NCBI GenBank assembly: GCA_946482335.1
Contig: CAMLRG010000033.1
Span: forward strand, 1 to 34,810
From: an uncultured Duganella sp.
GTDB taxonomy: Bacteria > Pseudomonadota > Gammaproteobacteria > Burkholderiales > Burkholderiaceae
DNA length: 34,810 bases
Reading direction: 5' to 3'
Positions 1 through 7,972 of the stretch are shown here, in pieces. The notes beneath the pieces were generated by a model. It searched no databases. It had not been told where the DNA came from and saw nothing but the letters and a program-made list of their open reading frames with translations. Every line of letters begins with the position of its first letter. The first letter of the stretch is position 1. A program made the position numbers and the translations under genes.

Positions 1-11
1 TTCGAACAGAC

Positions 12-55
12 GGGGTCTGACCCTCCGGGTCAGACCCCGGTTTACCGGTCTTGCA
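12..55. repeat. Dispersed palindromic repeat, copy 1
   Basis: Positions 12-23 (GGGGTCTGACCC) and 27-38 (GGGTCAGACCCC) form a perfect 12-bp inverted repeat with a 3-base loop. It is followed by GGTTTACCGGTCTTGCA. A second element with the same architecture and the same trailing sequence lies at 31788-31828, so this is a dispersed intergenic repeat and not a chance hairpin. No T-run follows, so it is a poor intrinsic terminator. Confidence 0.75.
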
Positions 56-82
56 TTTCATCCCCCAATTCCTGCATTTCGT
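52..82 (+). promoter_or_regulatory. Possible LytTR-type response-regulator site (direct repeat)
   Basis: TGCATTTCAT (52-61) and TGCATTTCGT (73-82) are direct repeats separated by 11 bases, a 21-bp period or two helical turns. This matches in sequence and spacing the site known for the E. coli LytTR regulator YpdB (GGCATTTCAT-N11-GGCATTTCAT). It lies about 80 bases upstream of the DUF418 gene. The site is seen directly; assignment to a LytTR regulator is inference, as no such regulator gene is in the window. A short inverted repeat CGATC-AAAA-GATCG follows at 118-131. Confidence 0.45.
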
Positions 83-160
83 CGCACAATCTGTTTATTC
101 ATTTGCTAACGCCCGTACGATCAAAAGATCGCAACTGAGAGTCAGGAAAGGATAACGATA

Positions 161-1867
161 ATGGACGATCCCAGCTCTGTCAGCCTTGCCCCCACCGCCG
201 GCAACGAACGTATCGAAGCGCTCGATGTAGTACGCGGTTTCGCGCTGATCGGCATTTGCATCATGAATGTCGAATACTTCAACCGCGCGATCGCCGATCT
301 CGGGCGCGGCATCAATCCGGCCCTGACCGGGCCCGACTTTGTCATCAGCTTCATCACCCAGTATTTCGTCACCGGCAAATTCTGGACCATCTTCTCGCTG
401 CTGTTCGGCATGGGCTTTGCCGTCATGCTGACCCGAGCCGACCAGGCCGGGCGCAGCTTCCTGGCGCCATACTTGCGCCGTATCCTTGCGCTTGCCGTGT
501 TTGGCGCCGGCCACAGCATCTTCCTGTGGTCGGGCGATATCCTGTTCAGTTATTCGGTGGCCGCAGCCTGCCTGCTCATCACCATGTACGGTCGGCCGAA
601 ATACATCGCGGCCGGCATCGCGCTGTCCGTGCTGGTGGGCCTGGCGCCCAAAGCCGCCGTGCTGGCGGGCGTGCCGGAAAAATCCGTCCCTGATTTGAAT
701 GCGTTTTTCGGCATCGCCGGCGGGCTCGCTTATTTTTCGCTGGTCGGCTGGTGGCTGCGCGGCGATCAGCGTGTGAAAAAATTGAATATGCCAACGGTGG
801 CGCTGCTGTTCCTGGCAGTTGGCATCATTGCCCTGATTGTCGCGGTGGTGATGTGGGTCTTGCCCGCCATGCCGCGCGAAGCGCGACTCGGTTTGCCGGT
901 GTTCGGCCTTGCCGCAACGATCCTCGGCATCCTGAGCCACAAGTTCCATGAGCCGAAATCACAACGCCCATGGCGTCTGGGGGTGGGCATGTATGTGTTC
1001 TCCTTCTTTATGATGACGGGCGTTGGCGGCATGATGTACATACTGCCTGAAAAGGCGGAGCCGGTTGCGCAAGCTGGTGCTGTCGCGTCGCCTGCCGCCG
1101 ACAAGGCCGCCAAAGCGAAGGCGGAAAAAGCCACCGAACGCGCCAAGCGCCTGAAGGAACGCGAGGAAGCCGTGAAGAAGGAAGTCCAGGTCTCCACCAG
1201 CGGCAGCTACACAGAACACCTGGCATTGCGCGCCGAACGCTTTGCCAAGCACGCGCCAAGCGAAGTTGGCTTCGCGACCATCCTGGTTGGCATGTTCCTG
1301 CTCGGTTCCTGGTTCGTCCGCTCCGGCATCATGGAAAACACGCGTGCCCATCTGCCGCTGTTCCGCAAGCTCGCGCTTTATGGACTGCCGGCCGGTATCG
1401 GCCTGGGCCTGCTGGGCTCCACCATCGCCATGCGCTCGGTGCCTGGCTCGAACGGCGCCGACGGCTTCCAGCTCGCGAGCGGCTTGCTCATGCTGGGCAA
1501 CTTGCCGGCCTGCCTCGGCTATGTCGGGCTGGTCGTCGTCATGCTGCATAGCAGTTCCGTCTTTGCCAGGATTAAGGTGCTGGCACCGTTCGGCCGCATG
1601 GCCTTGACCAATTACCTTACCCAATCGGTGGTCGGGGCACTCTATTACTTTGGCTGGGGCTTCGGCCACTATGGTGTCAGCCGCGTGCACCAGATGGCCT
1701 ATGTCGCCTGCCTGGTAGTGCTGCAGATCGCGTTCAGCCACTTCTGGCTGTCCCGCTTCCGCTACGGTCCGATGGAATGGCTGTGGCGCGCCTTTACTTA
1801 CTGGACCATTCCTCCAATGGCGCTGGAAAAACCATCGCGTGTTGCGGTAGCGGCGGGGGTACGCTGA
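161..1867 (+). CDS. DUF418 family polytopic membrane protein
   Basis: 568 residues. The N-terminal segment around residues 17-40 (RIEALDVVRGFALIGICIMN) is the typical start of DUF418/YeiB-like membrane proteins, and several hydrophobic helices follow (about 66-90, 104-143, 148-170, 184-199, 211-235, 246-259, 271-294, 370-387 and more to the C-terminus). An Ala/Lys/Glu-rich charged segment at about 308-362 looks like an inserted soluble helix or coiled coil between membrane segments. The start is ATG 161 with AGGAAAGG at 144-151. Function in this family is not established; a transport or envelope role is usually assumed. The next gene starts directly at its stop codon, so the two are very likely co-transcribed. 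Confidence 0.85.
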   Translation: MDDPSSVSLAPTAGNERIEALDVVRGFALIGICIMNVEYFNRAIADLGRGINPALTGPDFVISFITQYFVTGKFWTIFSLLFGMGFAVMLTRADQAGRSFLAPYLRRILALAVFGAGHSIFLWSGDILFSYSVAAACLLITMYGRPKYIAAGIALSVLVGLAPKAAVLAGVPEKSVPDLNAFFGIAGGLAYFSLVGWWLRGDQRVKKLNMPTVALLFLAVGIIALIVAVVMWVLPAMPREARLGLPVFGLAATILGILSHKFHEPKSQRPWRLGVGMYVFSFFMMTGVGGMMYILPEKAEPVAQAGAVASPAADKAAKAKAEKATERAKRLKEREEAVKKEVQVSTSGSYTEHLALRAERFAKHAPSEVGFATILVGMFLLGSWFVRSGIMENTRAHLPLFRKLALYGLPAGIGLGLLGSTIAMRSVPGSNGADGFQLASGLLMLGNLPACLGYVGLVVVMLHSSSVFARIKVLAPFGRMALTNYLTQSVVGALYYFGWGFGHYGVSRVHQMAYVACLVVLQIAFSHFWLSRFRYGPMEWLWRAFTYWTIPPMALEKPSRVAVAAGVR

Positions 1868-4252
1868 TTGCGGGTTGCCTTGCATAGGCTGGCGCCAGCC
1901 ATGGTGCTGGCAGCGGTGGCGGGCAGCGCCATCGCTGAAAGCTTCGAAGTGCCCGGCCTGGCGCAGCGGGCTCGCATTCAGGTCGACAAATGGGGCGTGC
2001 CGCATATCTATGCCGCGAGCCAGGAGGACCTGTATTTTGTGCAGGGCTTCAATGCGGCGCGCGACAGGCTGGCGCAGATCGACTTGTGGCGGCGCCGCGG
2101 ATTGGGCCGCATGGCGGCGGTCTTCGGACCCGCCTATTTGGAGCAGGACCGTGCGGCGCGGCTTTTCCTGTATCGCGGCGACATGGCTGTGGAATGGAAG
2201 GCCTATGGCAGCGGTGCGCGCGATGTGACCGAACGTTTCGTCGCCGGCATCAACGCCTACATCGACCTGCTGGAGCACAAGCCGGAACTGCTGCCGTTCG
2301 AATTCCGCCAGTTCTCCTACAAACCAGAGAAGTGGGCCGCCGAGGATGTCGTGCGCATCCGCAGCCATGGTTTGACGCGCAACCTGCTGCAGGAATTCGA
2401 AAGGGCGCACGTGGCGTGCAAGGTTGGCCTGGACGCGGACAGGCTGCGCGCGAGGCTGGCGCCGGCCTGGGTGACGCGTGTGCCGGAAGGGCTCGACCCC
2501 TGCCTGCCGGAGCATGCGCTGGACGTTTTCCATCTCGCGACCGCCCCTGCGCGCCTGATGCGCAATGCCGCCAAGCGCGAAAAGGCCGACAAGGCCGACG
2601 TGGCGGCTGCCGATGCGCAGCGCATGGAAGGCAGCAACAACTGGGTCATTGCGCCGTCGCGCAGCAAGACCGGGCGGCCCATCCTGGCCAACGACCCGCA
2701 CCGCGCCTATGCCGCGCCTTCCTTGCGTTACATCGTCCACCTCAGCGCACCGGGGCTGGACGCGATCGGGGCGGGCGAGCCCGCCTTGCCGGGCATTTCG
2801 ATCGGACACAATGGCCGTATCGCGTTCGGCCTGACGATATTCGGTATCGACCAGGAAGACCTTTACGTCTACCGGACCAAGCCCGACAATCCGAACCAGT
2901 ATCTTTACCAAGGCAAATGGGAAGATTTCCGCGTGGTGCAGGAAAACGTCGCTTTGCCCGGTGGGCGCAGCAAGGCGGTCGAGCTGCGCTTTACACGGCA
3001 TGGCCCGGTCATTTTCGAGGAACCGGCAAAACGCCGTGCGCTGGCGGTGCGCAGCGCGTGGTCGGCGCCCGGCACTGCGCCTTACTTTGGCAGCATGGAC
3101 TATATGCGCGCGCAGGACGCGGCGCAGTTCCGTGCCGCCATGGCCCGCTGGGGGGCACCGGCGGAGAACCAGGTGTATGCCGACATCGCCGGCAATATCG
3201 GCTGGGTCGCGGCCGGACTGTCACCGCTGCGGCCCAATTGGGACGGCCTGCTGCCGGTGCCGGGCGACGGCCGTTATGAGTGGCGTGGTTTCCTGGACGG
3301 CGCCAGGCTGCCGGCGCAATTCAACCCGAAGCAGGGCTGGTTTGGCAGCGCGAACGAAATGAACCTGCCCGCATCCTTCCCCTACAAGGAATACAAGATC
3401 GGCTTCGAATGGGCGCACGAATCGCGGGCGCGGCGCATCGCGGAAGTACTGGGCAGGCCGGGTAAGCTCGGGATCGAGGATATGGAGCGCCTGCAGAACG
3501 ATCAGGTATCCATTCCCGCGCGGCGGGTGCTGGCGGTGCTCAGGACGGTGAAAGCCGCCGAGTCAGGCGCACAGGCCGCGTTGCGCATGCTCGGCGCATG
3601 GGATGCCGAAGTCAGTGCGCCGTCGGGCGCAGCGGCCTTGTTCGAGCTGTGGTGGTCGCGCCACCTTGGCGAAGCCTTCAAGACGGCCTTGCTTGGCCCG
3701 TCCGGGGCACGCGCGATGGGTGCTCCCGATGCCGGTGTGCTGCTGGAAGCGCTGGAGCAGCCGGCGGCGCACTTCGGCATGAACGCCGTCGCGCGCCGCG
3801 ACCGTCTGCTGCTGGATAGCCTGGCGGCGGCATGGAACGAGATGGTGCGTTTGCAGGGCAGCGAACCGGCGCGCTGGGCCTGGGGCAGGATGCAGTTCAG
3901 CTATTTCATGCATCCCATGTCGCAAGCGGTGGACGCGGCCACGCGCGCGAAACTCGACGTCGGCCCGCTGCCGCGCGGCGGCAGCGCCTATACCGTCAAC
4001 CAGTCCGGCTACCACCCGGCCAACTTCTGGCAGATCAACGGGCCATCGTTCCGCGTCGTGATCGACGTTGGCGGATGGGACAATTCACGCGCCATGAATA
4101 CGCCGGGACAGTCGGGCGACCCGGCCAGTCCGCATTATCGCGACCTGGTCCAAAGCTGGGCCGTCGGATCCTATTTTCCGCTGCTGTATTCGCGCAAGGC
4201 GGTCGATGCCGCGACGGAAAGGACGATCGAACTGCTGCCTGCCCGGCGTTGA
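1868..4252 (+). CDS. Penicillin acylase family (Ntn-hydrolase) secreted amidase
   Basis: 794 residues with an N-terminal signal sequence (about residues 1-23, ending AIA). The family's autocatalytic processing site is visible: Gly255-Ser256-Asn-Asn-Trp, where Ser256 would become the N-terminal nucleophile of the beta subunit after cleavage. About 230 residues precede it as alpha subunit plus spacer. NDPH shortly after the nucleophile is also typical. Members hydrolyse amides such as penicillins, acyl-homoserine lactones or N-acyl amino acids; the substrate here cannot be told. The start is TTG 1868, immediately after the TGA of the DUF418 gene; ATG 1901 (residue 12) is possible but would remove the charged N-region of the signal peptide. 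Translation is probably coupled to the upstream gene. Confidence 0.88.
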   Translation: MRVALHRLAPAMVLAAVAGSAIAESFEVPGLAQRARIQVDKWGVPHIYAASQEDLYFVQGFNAARDRLAQIDLWRRRGLGRMAAVFGPAYLEQDRAARLFLYRGDMAVEWKAYGSGARDVTERFVAGINAYIDLLEHKPELLPFEFRQFSYKPEKWAAEDVVRIRSHGLTRNLLQEFERAHVACKVGLDADRLRARLAPAWVTRVPEGLDPCLPEHALDVFHLATAPARLMRNAAKREKADKADVAAADAQRMEGSNNWVIAPSRSKTGRPILANDPHRAYAAPSLRYIVHLSAPGLDAIGAGEPALPGISIGHNGRIAFGLTIFGIDQEDLYVYRTKPDNPNQYLYQGKWEDFRVVQENVALPGGRSKAVELRFTRHGPVIFEEPAKRRALAVRSAWSAPGTAPYFGSMDYMRAQDAAQFRAAMARWGAPAENQVYADIAGNIGWVAAGLSPLRPNWDGLLPVPGDGRYEWRGFLDGARLPAQFNPKQGWFGSANEMNLPASFPYKEYKIGFEWAHESRARRIAEVLGRPGKLGIEDMERLQNDQVSIPARRVLAVLRTVKAAESGAQAALRMLGAWDAEVSAPSGAAALFELWWSRHLGEAFKTALLGPSGARAMGAPDAGVLLEALEQPAAHFGMNAVARRDRLLLDSLAAAWNEMVRLQGSEPARWAWGRMQFSYFMHPMSQAVDAATRAKLDVGPLPRGGSAYTVNQSGYHPANFWQINGPSFRVVIDVGGWDNSRAMNTPGQSGDPASPHYRDLVQSWAVGSYFPLLYSRKAVDAATERTIELLPARR

Positions 4253-4258
4253 CCCGCA

Positions 4259-4840
4259 TTATGGGCTCACGTTCATGCGCTGCGTATGGGTCCAGTTGTG
4301 GTCCCAGGCACTGACCGCCGAGGCATAGGTGCGCCAGGTCTGGCCTTCGCCCGGCCACGGGTTCATGATGTAGATGTAGTTGGTGCCGTTGTACGTCTCG
4401 TAGCCGCGTCCCACCATGATATGGCCGCCGCCATTGGTCCAGCCGTAACGGATCACGAATGGCCGGTTGCCGTTGATCTCGTTCACCACCGACGTCCACG
4501 ACAGGTAATTGTTGATGGCGGTGTTCGGCACGCCCCAGTTGTACAGGATGTTCTGCACGCTGCCTGAAGTGCCATACATATTGTTCGGCCGGTTGGCATA
4601 GCTGTTCCAGTCGAAGGTGGTGTTGCCGCAAGCGTAGTTGATGCCATACGCCCAGTTCACGATCTGGCATTGGCTCGGCGTGCGGTTGTAGTAGTTCAGC
4701 ACGGCCTTGCTCGAGGCGGACCAGCACCACTGGCTATGTTCCTGGGTGGTGAGCGGAACGCCCAGCGTGCGCCACTGCGCAAAGGCGGAGGGCAGGGCGA
4801 GTGCCAGCACGGCGCCGGCGAGGATTTTTGCGATGTTCAT
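4259..4840 (-). CDS. Secreted papain-like cysteine protease (C70/C39-like)
   Basis: 193 residues with a clear signal peptide (cleavage near residue 21, AFA-QW). The catalytic set is visible: Gln37-Trp38-Cys39-Trp40 (QWCWSAS, oxyanion-hole region and Cys nucleophile), His140 in GGGHIMVGRGY, and Asn160 in NPWPG. This is the arrangement of AvrRpt2-like and C39-like papain-fold peptidases. The mature part has extra Cys residues (58, 71) that could form a disulfide. The gene is the second of a two-gene operon behind a tandem glycine riboswitch; its AAAGGAGG ribosome site overlaps the TAA stop of the upstream gene. It ends 6 bases from the convergent acylase gene. The role is probably periplasmic or extracellular proteolysis. 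Confidence 0.85.
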   Translation of the reverse strand: MNIAKILAGAVLALALPSAFAQWRTLGVPLTTQEHSQWCWSASSKAVLNYYNRTPSQCQIVNWAYGINYACGNTTFDWNSYANRPNNMYGTSGSVQNILYNWGVPNTAINNYLSWTSVVNEINGNRPFVIRYGWTNGGGHIMVGRGYETYNGTNYIYIMNPWPGEGQTWRTYASAVSAWDHNWTHTQRMNVSP

Positions 4841-4852
4841 GGTGCGCCTCCT

Positions 4853-5497
4853 TTAGCGGAATGCTTCGATATTGGCCTTGACCGCTGCGCGCAGTGGCTG
4901 CAGGAGCTCGGCCCCGTCGACCAGCTGGTTGCCGGCCTTCTTCAGCAGCAGCGATTCGCGCGCCGAGTGCAGCGGTGCGAATTTGGCACGGTCCACTTCC
5001 AGGAAGTCCGAACGCGCCTGGTAGACGCGGATGAAGCGCAGGTTCGACCGTGCGCTGTTGCCATGGGCCGCCATGGCGGCGTCGACGTCCTTGGCCAGCA
5101 CCGCGCCGCCATAAGCGACGGTTTCGAAGCGGCCGTTCACCTGCTGCACGGTGGCCAGGCCGATCGGCTTGCCGTGCAGTGAAACGACGAAGCGCCATTC
5201 GCCGGTCGGTTTCGCCAGCGCAGGCAGGTCACCGCGCACCATCAGCGCTTTCGGGTCGACGGTGTACACTTCGAAGCCGTGGCTGATGCTGGCCTGCTTC
5301 AGGTCGCCGACATCGGTGACGTCGAGCGGGAAGTCCACCGGGGCGCTGCCGGGGCGAAGCGCCTGCTGGTGCTCGGCGAATTGCACAAGACCGTGTTTGG
5401 CGGCTTGCAGGGCCGCGCCATTGTCCGCTTGGGCCAGCAATGGCGCGGCCATCACTGCTGCGCAGGCAATGCGCAGCCAGAGTCGATGCGTTTGCAT
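4853..5497 (-). CDS. Secreted protein of unknown family, first gene behind glycine riboswitch
   Basis: 214 residues with a signal peptide (about 1-24, ending AQA). I do not recognise a conserved family. The mature protein is a mixed alpha/beta sequence without obvious catalytic motif; a central part (about residues 82-130, containing EWRFVVSLHGKPIG and VNGRFETVAYGG) looks like beta strands. The start ATG 5497 has AGAGGAG eight bases upstream. It is separated by 12 bases from the cysteine protease gene and surely co-transcribed. Such a partner could be an inhibitor, foldase or propeptide-like protein for the protease, but that is inference from position only. Confidence 0.75.
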   Translation of the reverse strand: MQTHRLWLRIACAAVMAAPLLAQADNGAALQAAKHGLVQFAEHQQALRPGSAPVDFPLDVTDVGDLKQASISHGFEVYTVDPKALMVRGDLPALAKPTGEWRFVVSLHGKPIGLATVQQVNGRFETVAYGGAVLAKDVDAAMAAHGNSARSNLRFIRVYQARSDFLEVDRAKFAPLHSARESLLLKKAGNQLVDGAELLQPLRAAVKANIEAFR

Positions 5498-5549
5498 GTG
5501 ACTACTCCTCTGAAGGTTGATCAGATATTTTTTGAGGTACGAGTGGATC

Positions 5550-5740
5550 GCCCCCTCTGTGCTGGACCTGAGAGTTTCACAGGCATGGCCGCCCGCTTGC
5601 TCCTTCGGTGCGCCGGCCTTGCTGCGCCAACGGCTCTTCAGAGTTGTGAAAACACGCGACCGGTCCTTGGGCCTGAGAGATTCGGGGACGCGCTTGCTCC
5701 TTCGGCGTTGTCCGTGGGGCGGACAAACTCTCCCGATCGC
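5550..5740 (-). promoter_or_regulatory. Tandem glycine riboswitch (two gcvT-type aptamers)
   Basis: Read on the minus strand. Aptamer 1 (5740-5656) has an 8-bp P1 stem, GCGATCGG (5740-5733) with CCGGTCGC (5663-5656), then GGAGAG, the signature GCCGAAGGAGCAAGCG, and CTCTCAGG (5679-5672). Aptamer 2 (5643-5555) has P1 CTCTG (5643-5639) with CAGAG (5559-5555), then GAAGAG, the signature ACCGAAGGAGCAAGCG, and CTCTCAGG. The linker is 12 bases, as usual for tandem glycine aptamers. Known members sense glycine and mostly switch on gcv or glycine/alanine transporter genes. Here the downstream genes are a secreted unknown protein and a cysteine protease. No terminator hairpin with a T-run follows, so control of translation through the site at about 5506-5512 is more likely than attenuation. 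Confidence 0.95.
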
Positions 5741-5768
5741 GCGGCCGGCATGCGCCGGCAGCGAGCAC

Positions 5769-5798
5769 AGGATAACCCAGGCTTTTCAGCGATTTCAA
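5769..5798 (-). promoter_or_regulatory. Sigma70-like promoter of the riboswitch/protease operon
   Basis: On the minus strand TTGAAA (5798-5793) and TATCCT (5774-5769) are separated by 18 bases, a fair -35/-10 pair. The predicted start near 5762 leaves a short leader before aptamer 1. That leader holds a GCCGGC-GCAT-GCCGGC inverted repeat at 5759-5744. Confidence 0.5.
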
Positions 5799-5852
5799 TT
5801 GTTTTCATGAGCGCGTTGCTTTTTCGCCAATAGCCCCATTCCTGCTATGCTG

Positions 5853-5886
5853 TTGACACTTGCCAGGGAAATTGGTAACGTTTCCA
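5853..5886 (+). promoter_or_regulatory. Promoter and LacI-type operator of the ABC importer operon
   Basis: TGGTAACGTTTCCA at 5873-5886 is a near-palindrome of the CG-centred LacI-family type and matches four other sites in the window. TTGACA at 5853-5858 could be the -35, with a weak -10 (TAACGT, 5876-5881) inside the operator; an alternative extended -10 is TGCTATGCT (5843-5851). In either case the operator sits where binding would block transcription. The only LacI-family gene in the window is the last gene of this operon, suggesting autoregulation. Confidence 0.7.
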
Positions 5887-5914
5887 AAAATAGCCGTACA
5901 CGACAGGAGACAGG

Positions 5915-7138
5915 ATGTTGAAGCAGTTCTTTGCTTGCGCAATGGCGCTGGGCGCTGCGTCCGCGCAGGCGGGCGGCCCGAGCGCGGAAGTGATCCACTG
6001 GTGGACGTCGGGCGGCGAATCGGCTGCCGTCAAACAGCTGGCAAATGCTTACCGCGCTGCCGGCGGCACCTGGATCGACACGGCGATTGCCGGCGGCGAC
6101 CAGGCCCGCGCCGTCACCCTCAACCGCATGGTCGGCGGCAAGGCGCCAACGGCCGCGCAATTCAATATCTCCAAGCAATTCGTCGATATCGTGGACCAGG
6201 AAATGCTGGTGCCGCTGGACGATGTCGCGCGCCAGCAGCACTGGGATACCACGCTGCCGGAGCCGATCGTCAACACCATCCGCATCGATGGCCACTACTA
6301 TGCGATGCCGATGAATATCCACATGCAGACCTGGATCTGGTATTCCAAGGCTGCGTTCAAGAAGGCCGGCATCGCGAAGGAACCCGCCACCGTCGATGAA
6401 CTGTTTGCCGCGCTGGACAAGCTGAAAGCGGCCGGCCTGGTGCCATTGGCGCACGGCGGACAGGCGTGGCAGGAGCACGTCCTGTTCGCGTCGATGCTGG
6501 CGAACCTGGGCGGCCGCCAGCTCTACCTGCAAGTGATGCGCGACCGCGACCAGCGCGTGATCAATTCGGAACCGGTGCGCAAGGTACTGCTGGCCTATAA
6601 GCGGCTGCAATCCTACGTCGATCCGGCATCGCCGGGCCGCAACTGGAACGACGCGACGGCCATGCTGGTCAGCGGCAAGGCCGGCGTGCAGATCATGGGC
6701 GACTGGGTCAAGGGGGAGTTCAGCAACGCGAAAATGGAGCCGGGCGTGCATTACGGCTGCATCCCGGGACTGGGACCGAACGCACCGTACGTGCTGCAGG
6801 GCGATGCCTTCGTCTTCCCGCGATCGGAACGGGCCGACGTGCAGCAGGCGCAGAAGCTGATGGCGAAAGTGCTGCTGGCGCCTGCCACGCAGGTCAGCTT
6901 CAACAAACTCAAAGGCTCGGTGCCGCCGCGCGCCGATGCCGATACCAGCCAGTTCGATGCATGCGGCCGCGCCGGCGCCGCCATCATGCGCGACCGCAAC
7001 CGCCAAGTCGGGGCACCGGAAATTTACCTGACACCCGACCAGAACGGCGCCGTGCAGGATGCGCTGACCGCTTACTGGAACACGTCGATGCCGGTCGAGA
7101 AGGCGCAAAAGGCGCTGGCCGCTGCGCTGAGGAATTAG
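5915..7138 (+). CDS. Sugar ABC transporter periplasmic binding protein
   Basis: 407 residues, family 1 extracellular solute-binding protein. The signal peptide covers about residues 1-19 (ending AQA). The mature N-terminus (VIHWWTSGGESAAVKQL) is the typical first strand and helix of sugar-binding proteins, and the middle part (GKAGVQIMGDWVKGEF, then a QGDAFVFPR segment) is also characteristic. The start ATG 5915 follows CAGGAGACAGG. It is the first gene of an operon with two permeases, an ATPase and a LacI regulator. The ligand is probably a mono- or oligosaccharide; with GH1, GH3 and GH16 genes nearby, a beta-gluco-oligosaccharide is the best guess. Confidence 0.92.
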   Translation: MLKQFFACAMALGAASAQAGGPSAEVIHWWTSGGESAAVKQLANAYRAAGGTWIDTAIAGGDQARAVTLNRMVGGKAPTAAQFNISKQFVDIVDQEMLVPLDDVARQQHWDTTLPEPIVNTIRIDGHYYAMPMNIHMQTWIWYSKAAFKKAGIAKEPATVDELFAALDKLKAAGLVPLAHGGQAWQEHVLFASMLANLGGRQLYLQVMRDRDQRVINSEPVRKVLLAYKRLQSYVDPASPGRNWNDATAMLVSGKAGVQIMGDWVKGEFSNAKMEPGVHYGCIPGLGPNAPYVLQGDAFVFPRSERADVQQAQKLMAKVLLAPATQVSFNKLKGSVPPRADADTSQFDACGRAGAAIMRDRNRQVGAPEIYLTPDQNGAVQDALTAYWNTSMPVEKAQKALAAALRN

Positions 7139-7141
7139 CCG

Positions 7142-7972
7142 GTGCGCCGTGCCATGTCCTATGCAGCGCTGCTGCCGATGCTGCTCACCGTATGCATCGC
7201 TTATCTCGGCTCGTTCGCGTGGACATTCTATGTGTCGCTCACGAGTTCGCGCAGCATCGCCACCAACAAACTGGTGGGCATGGCGCAATACGAGCGCCTG
7301 TTCGACAATGAGCGCTGGCTGCTGTCGCTGCATAACCTGGCGCTGTACGGCGTACTGTTCATCCTGGCCTGCATGGTGATCGGCTTCCTGCTGGCGGCGG
7401 CGATCGACCGCCAGGTGGCGGGCGAAGGCGCGCTGCGGACCGTCTTCCTTTATCCGTACGCCATGTCCTTCGTCGCGACGGGCCTGGTGTGGCAATGGAT
7501 ACTCACGCCGGGCGGCATCCCCGGCCTGGAAATCGACTGGCTGGTCGACCAGGACCTGGTGCTCTACACGGTGGTGCTGGCATCGGTCTGGCAGGCGTCG
7601 GGATTCGTGATGGCGCTGATGCTGGCCGGCTTGCGCGGGGTCGATCCCGAAATCTGGAAGGCGGCGAGGCTGGACGGCATTCCGGCCTGGCGCGTGTATG
7701 CTTCGATCGTGCTGCCGATGATGGCGCCAACCCTGGCCACCGTTTTCACCCTGCTGGCAACCATGGTGGTCAAGCTATACGATGCGGTGGTGTCGATGAC
7801 GCAGGGCGGCCCCGGTACGGCCAGCGAGGTGCCGGCCAAATTCATCATGGACCACCTGTTCCTGCGCGCGAATATCGGGCTGGCCTCGGCGGGCGCAGTG
7901 GTGCTGCTGCTGACGGTGCTGGCCCTGCTGGCCCCTTCCGCTTACGCACGCAGCCGAAGGAGGACGGCATGA
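7142..7972 (+). CDS. Sugar ABC transporter permease (MalF/UgpA type)
   Basis: 276 residues, six predicted membrane segments. The EAA loop that docks the ATPase is visible as EIWKAARLDGIPAWRVYASIVLPMM, around residues 170-195. The start is GTG 7142, four bases after the stop of the binding-protein gene and preceded by GAGGAA; ATG 7154 (residue 5) is an alternative. The stop overlaps the start of the second permease (ATGA). It forms the inner-membrane channel with the next gene product. Confidence 0.92.
   Translation: MRRAMSYAALLPMLLTVCIAYLGSFAWTFYVSLTSSRSIATNKLVGMAQYERLFDNERWLLSLHNLALYGVLFILACMVIGFLLAAAIDRQVAGEGALRTVFLYPYAMSFVATGLVWQWILTPGGIPGLEIDWLVDQDLVLYTVVLASVWQASGFVMALMLAGLRGVDPEIWKAARLDGIPAWRVYASIVLPMMAPTLATVFTLLATMVVKLYDAVVSMTQGGPGTASEVPAKFIMDHLFLRANIGLASAGAVVLLLTVLALLAPSAYARSRRRTA

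Noticed and set aside
959..3001. Long open frame antisense to the DUF418 and acylase genes
   Set aside because: It is a shadow of GC-rich codon use; its translation is rich in His, Arg and Gln with low complexity, has no family motifs, and crosses two well-supported genes.
5744..5759. GCCGGC-ATGC-GCCGGC inverted repeat as a terminator
   Set aside because: No T-run follows on either strand, and it lies in the leader just before the riboswitch.
7489..7968. N-terminal extension of the second ABC permease
   Set aside because: It overlaps the first permease in another frame; the ATG at 7969 has a ribosome site and gives a normal MalG-type length.
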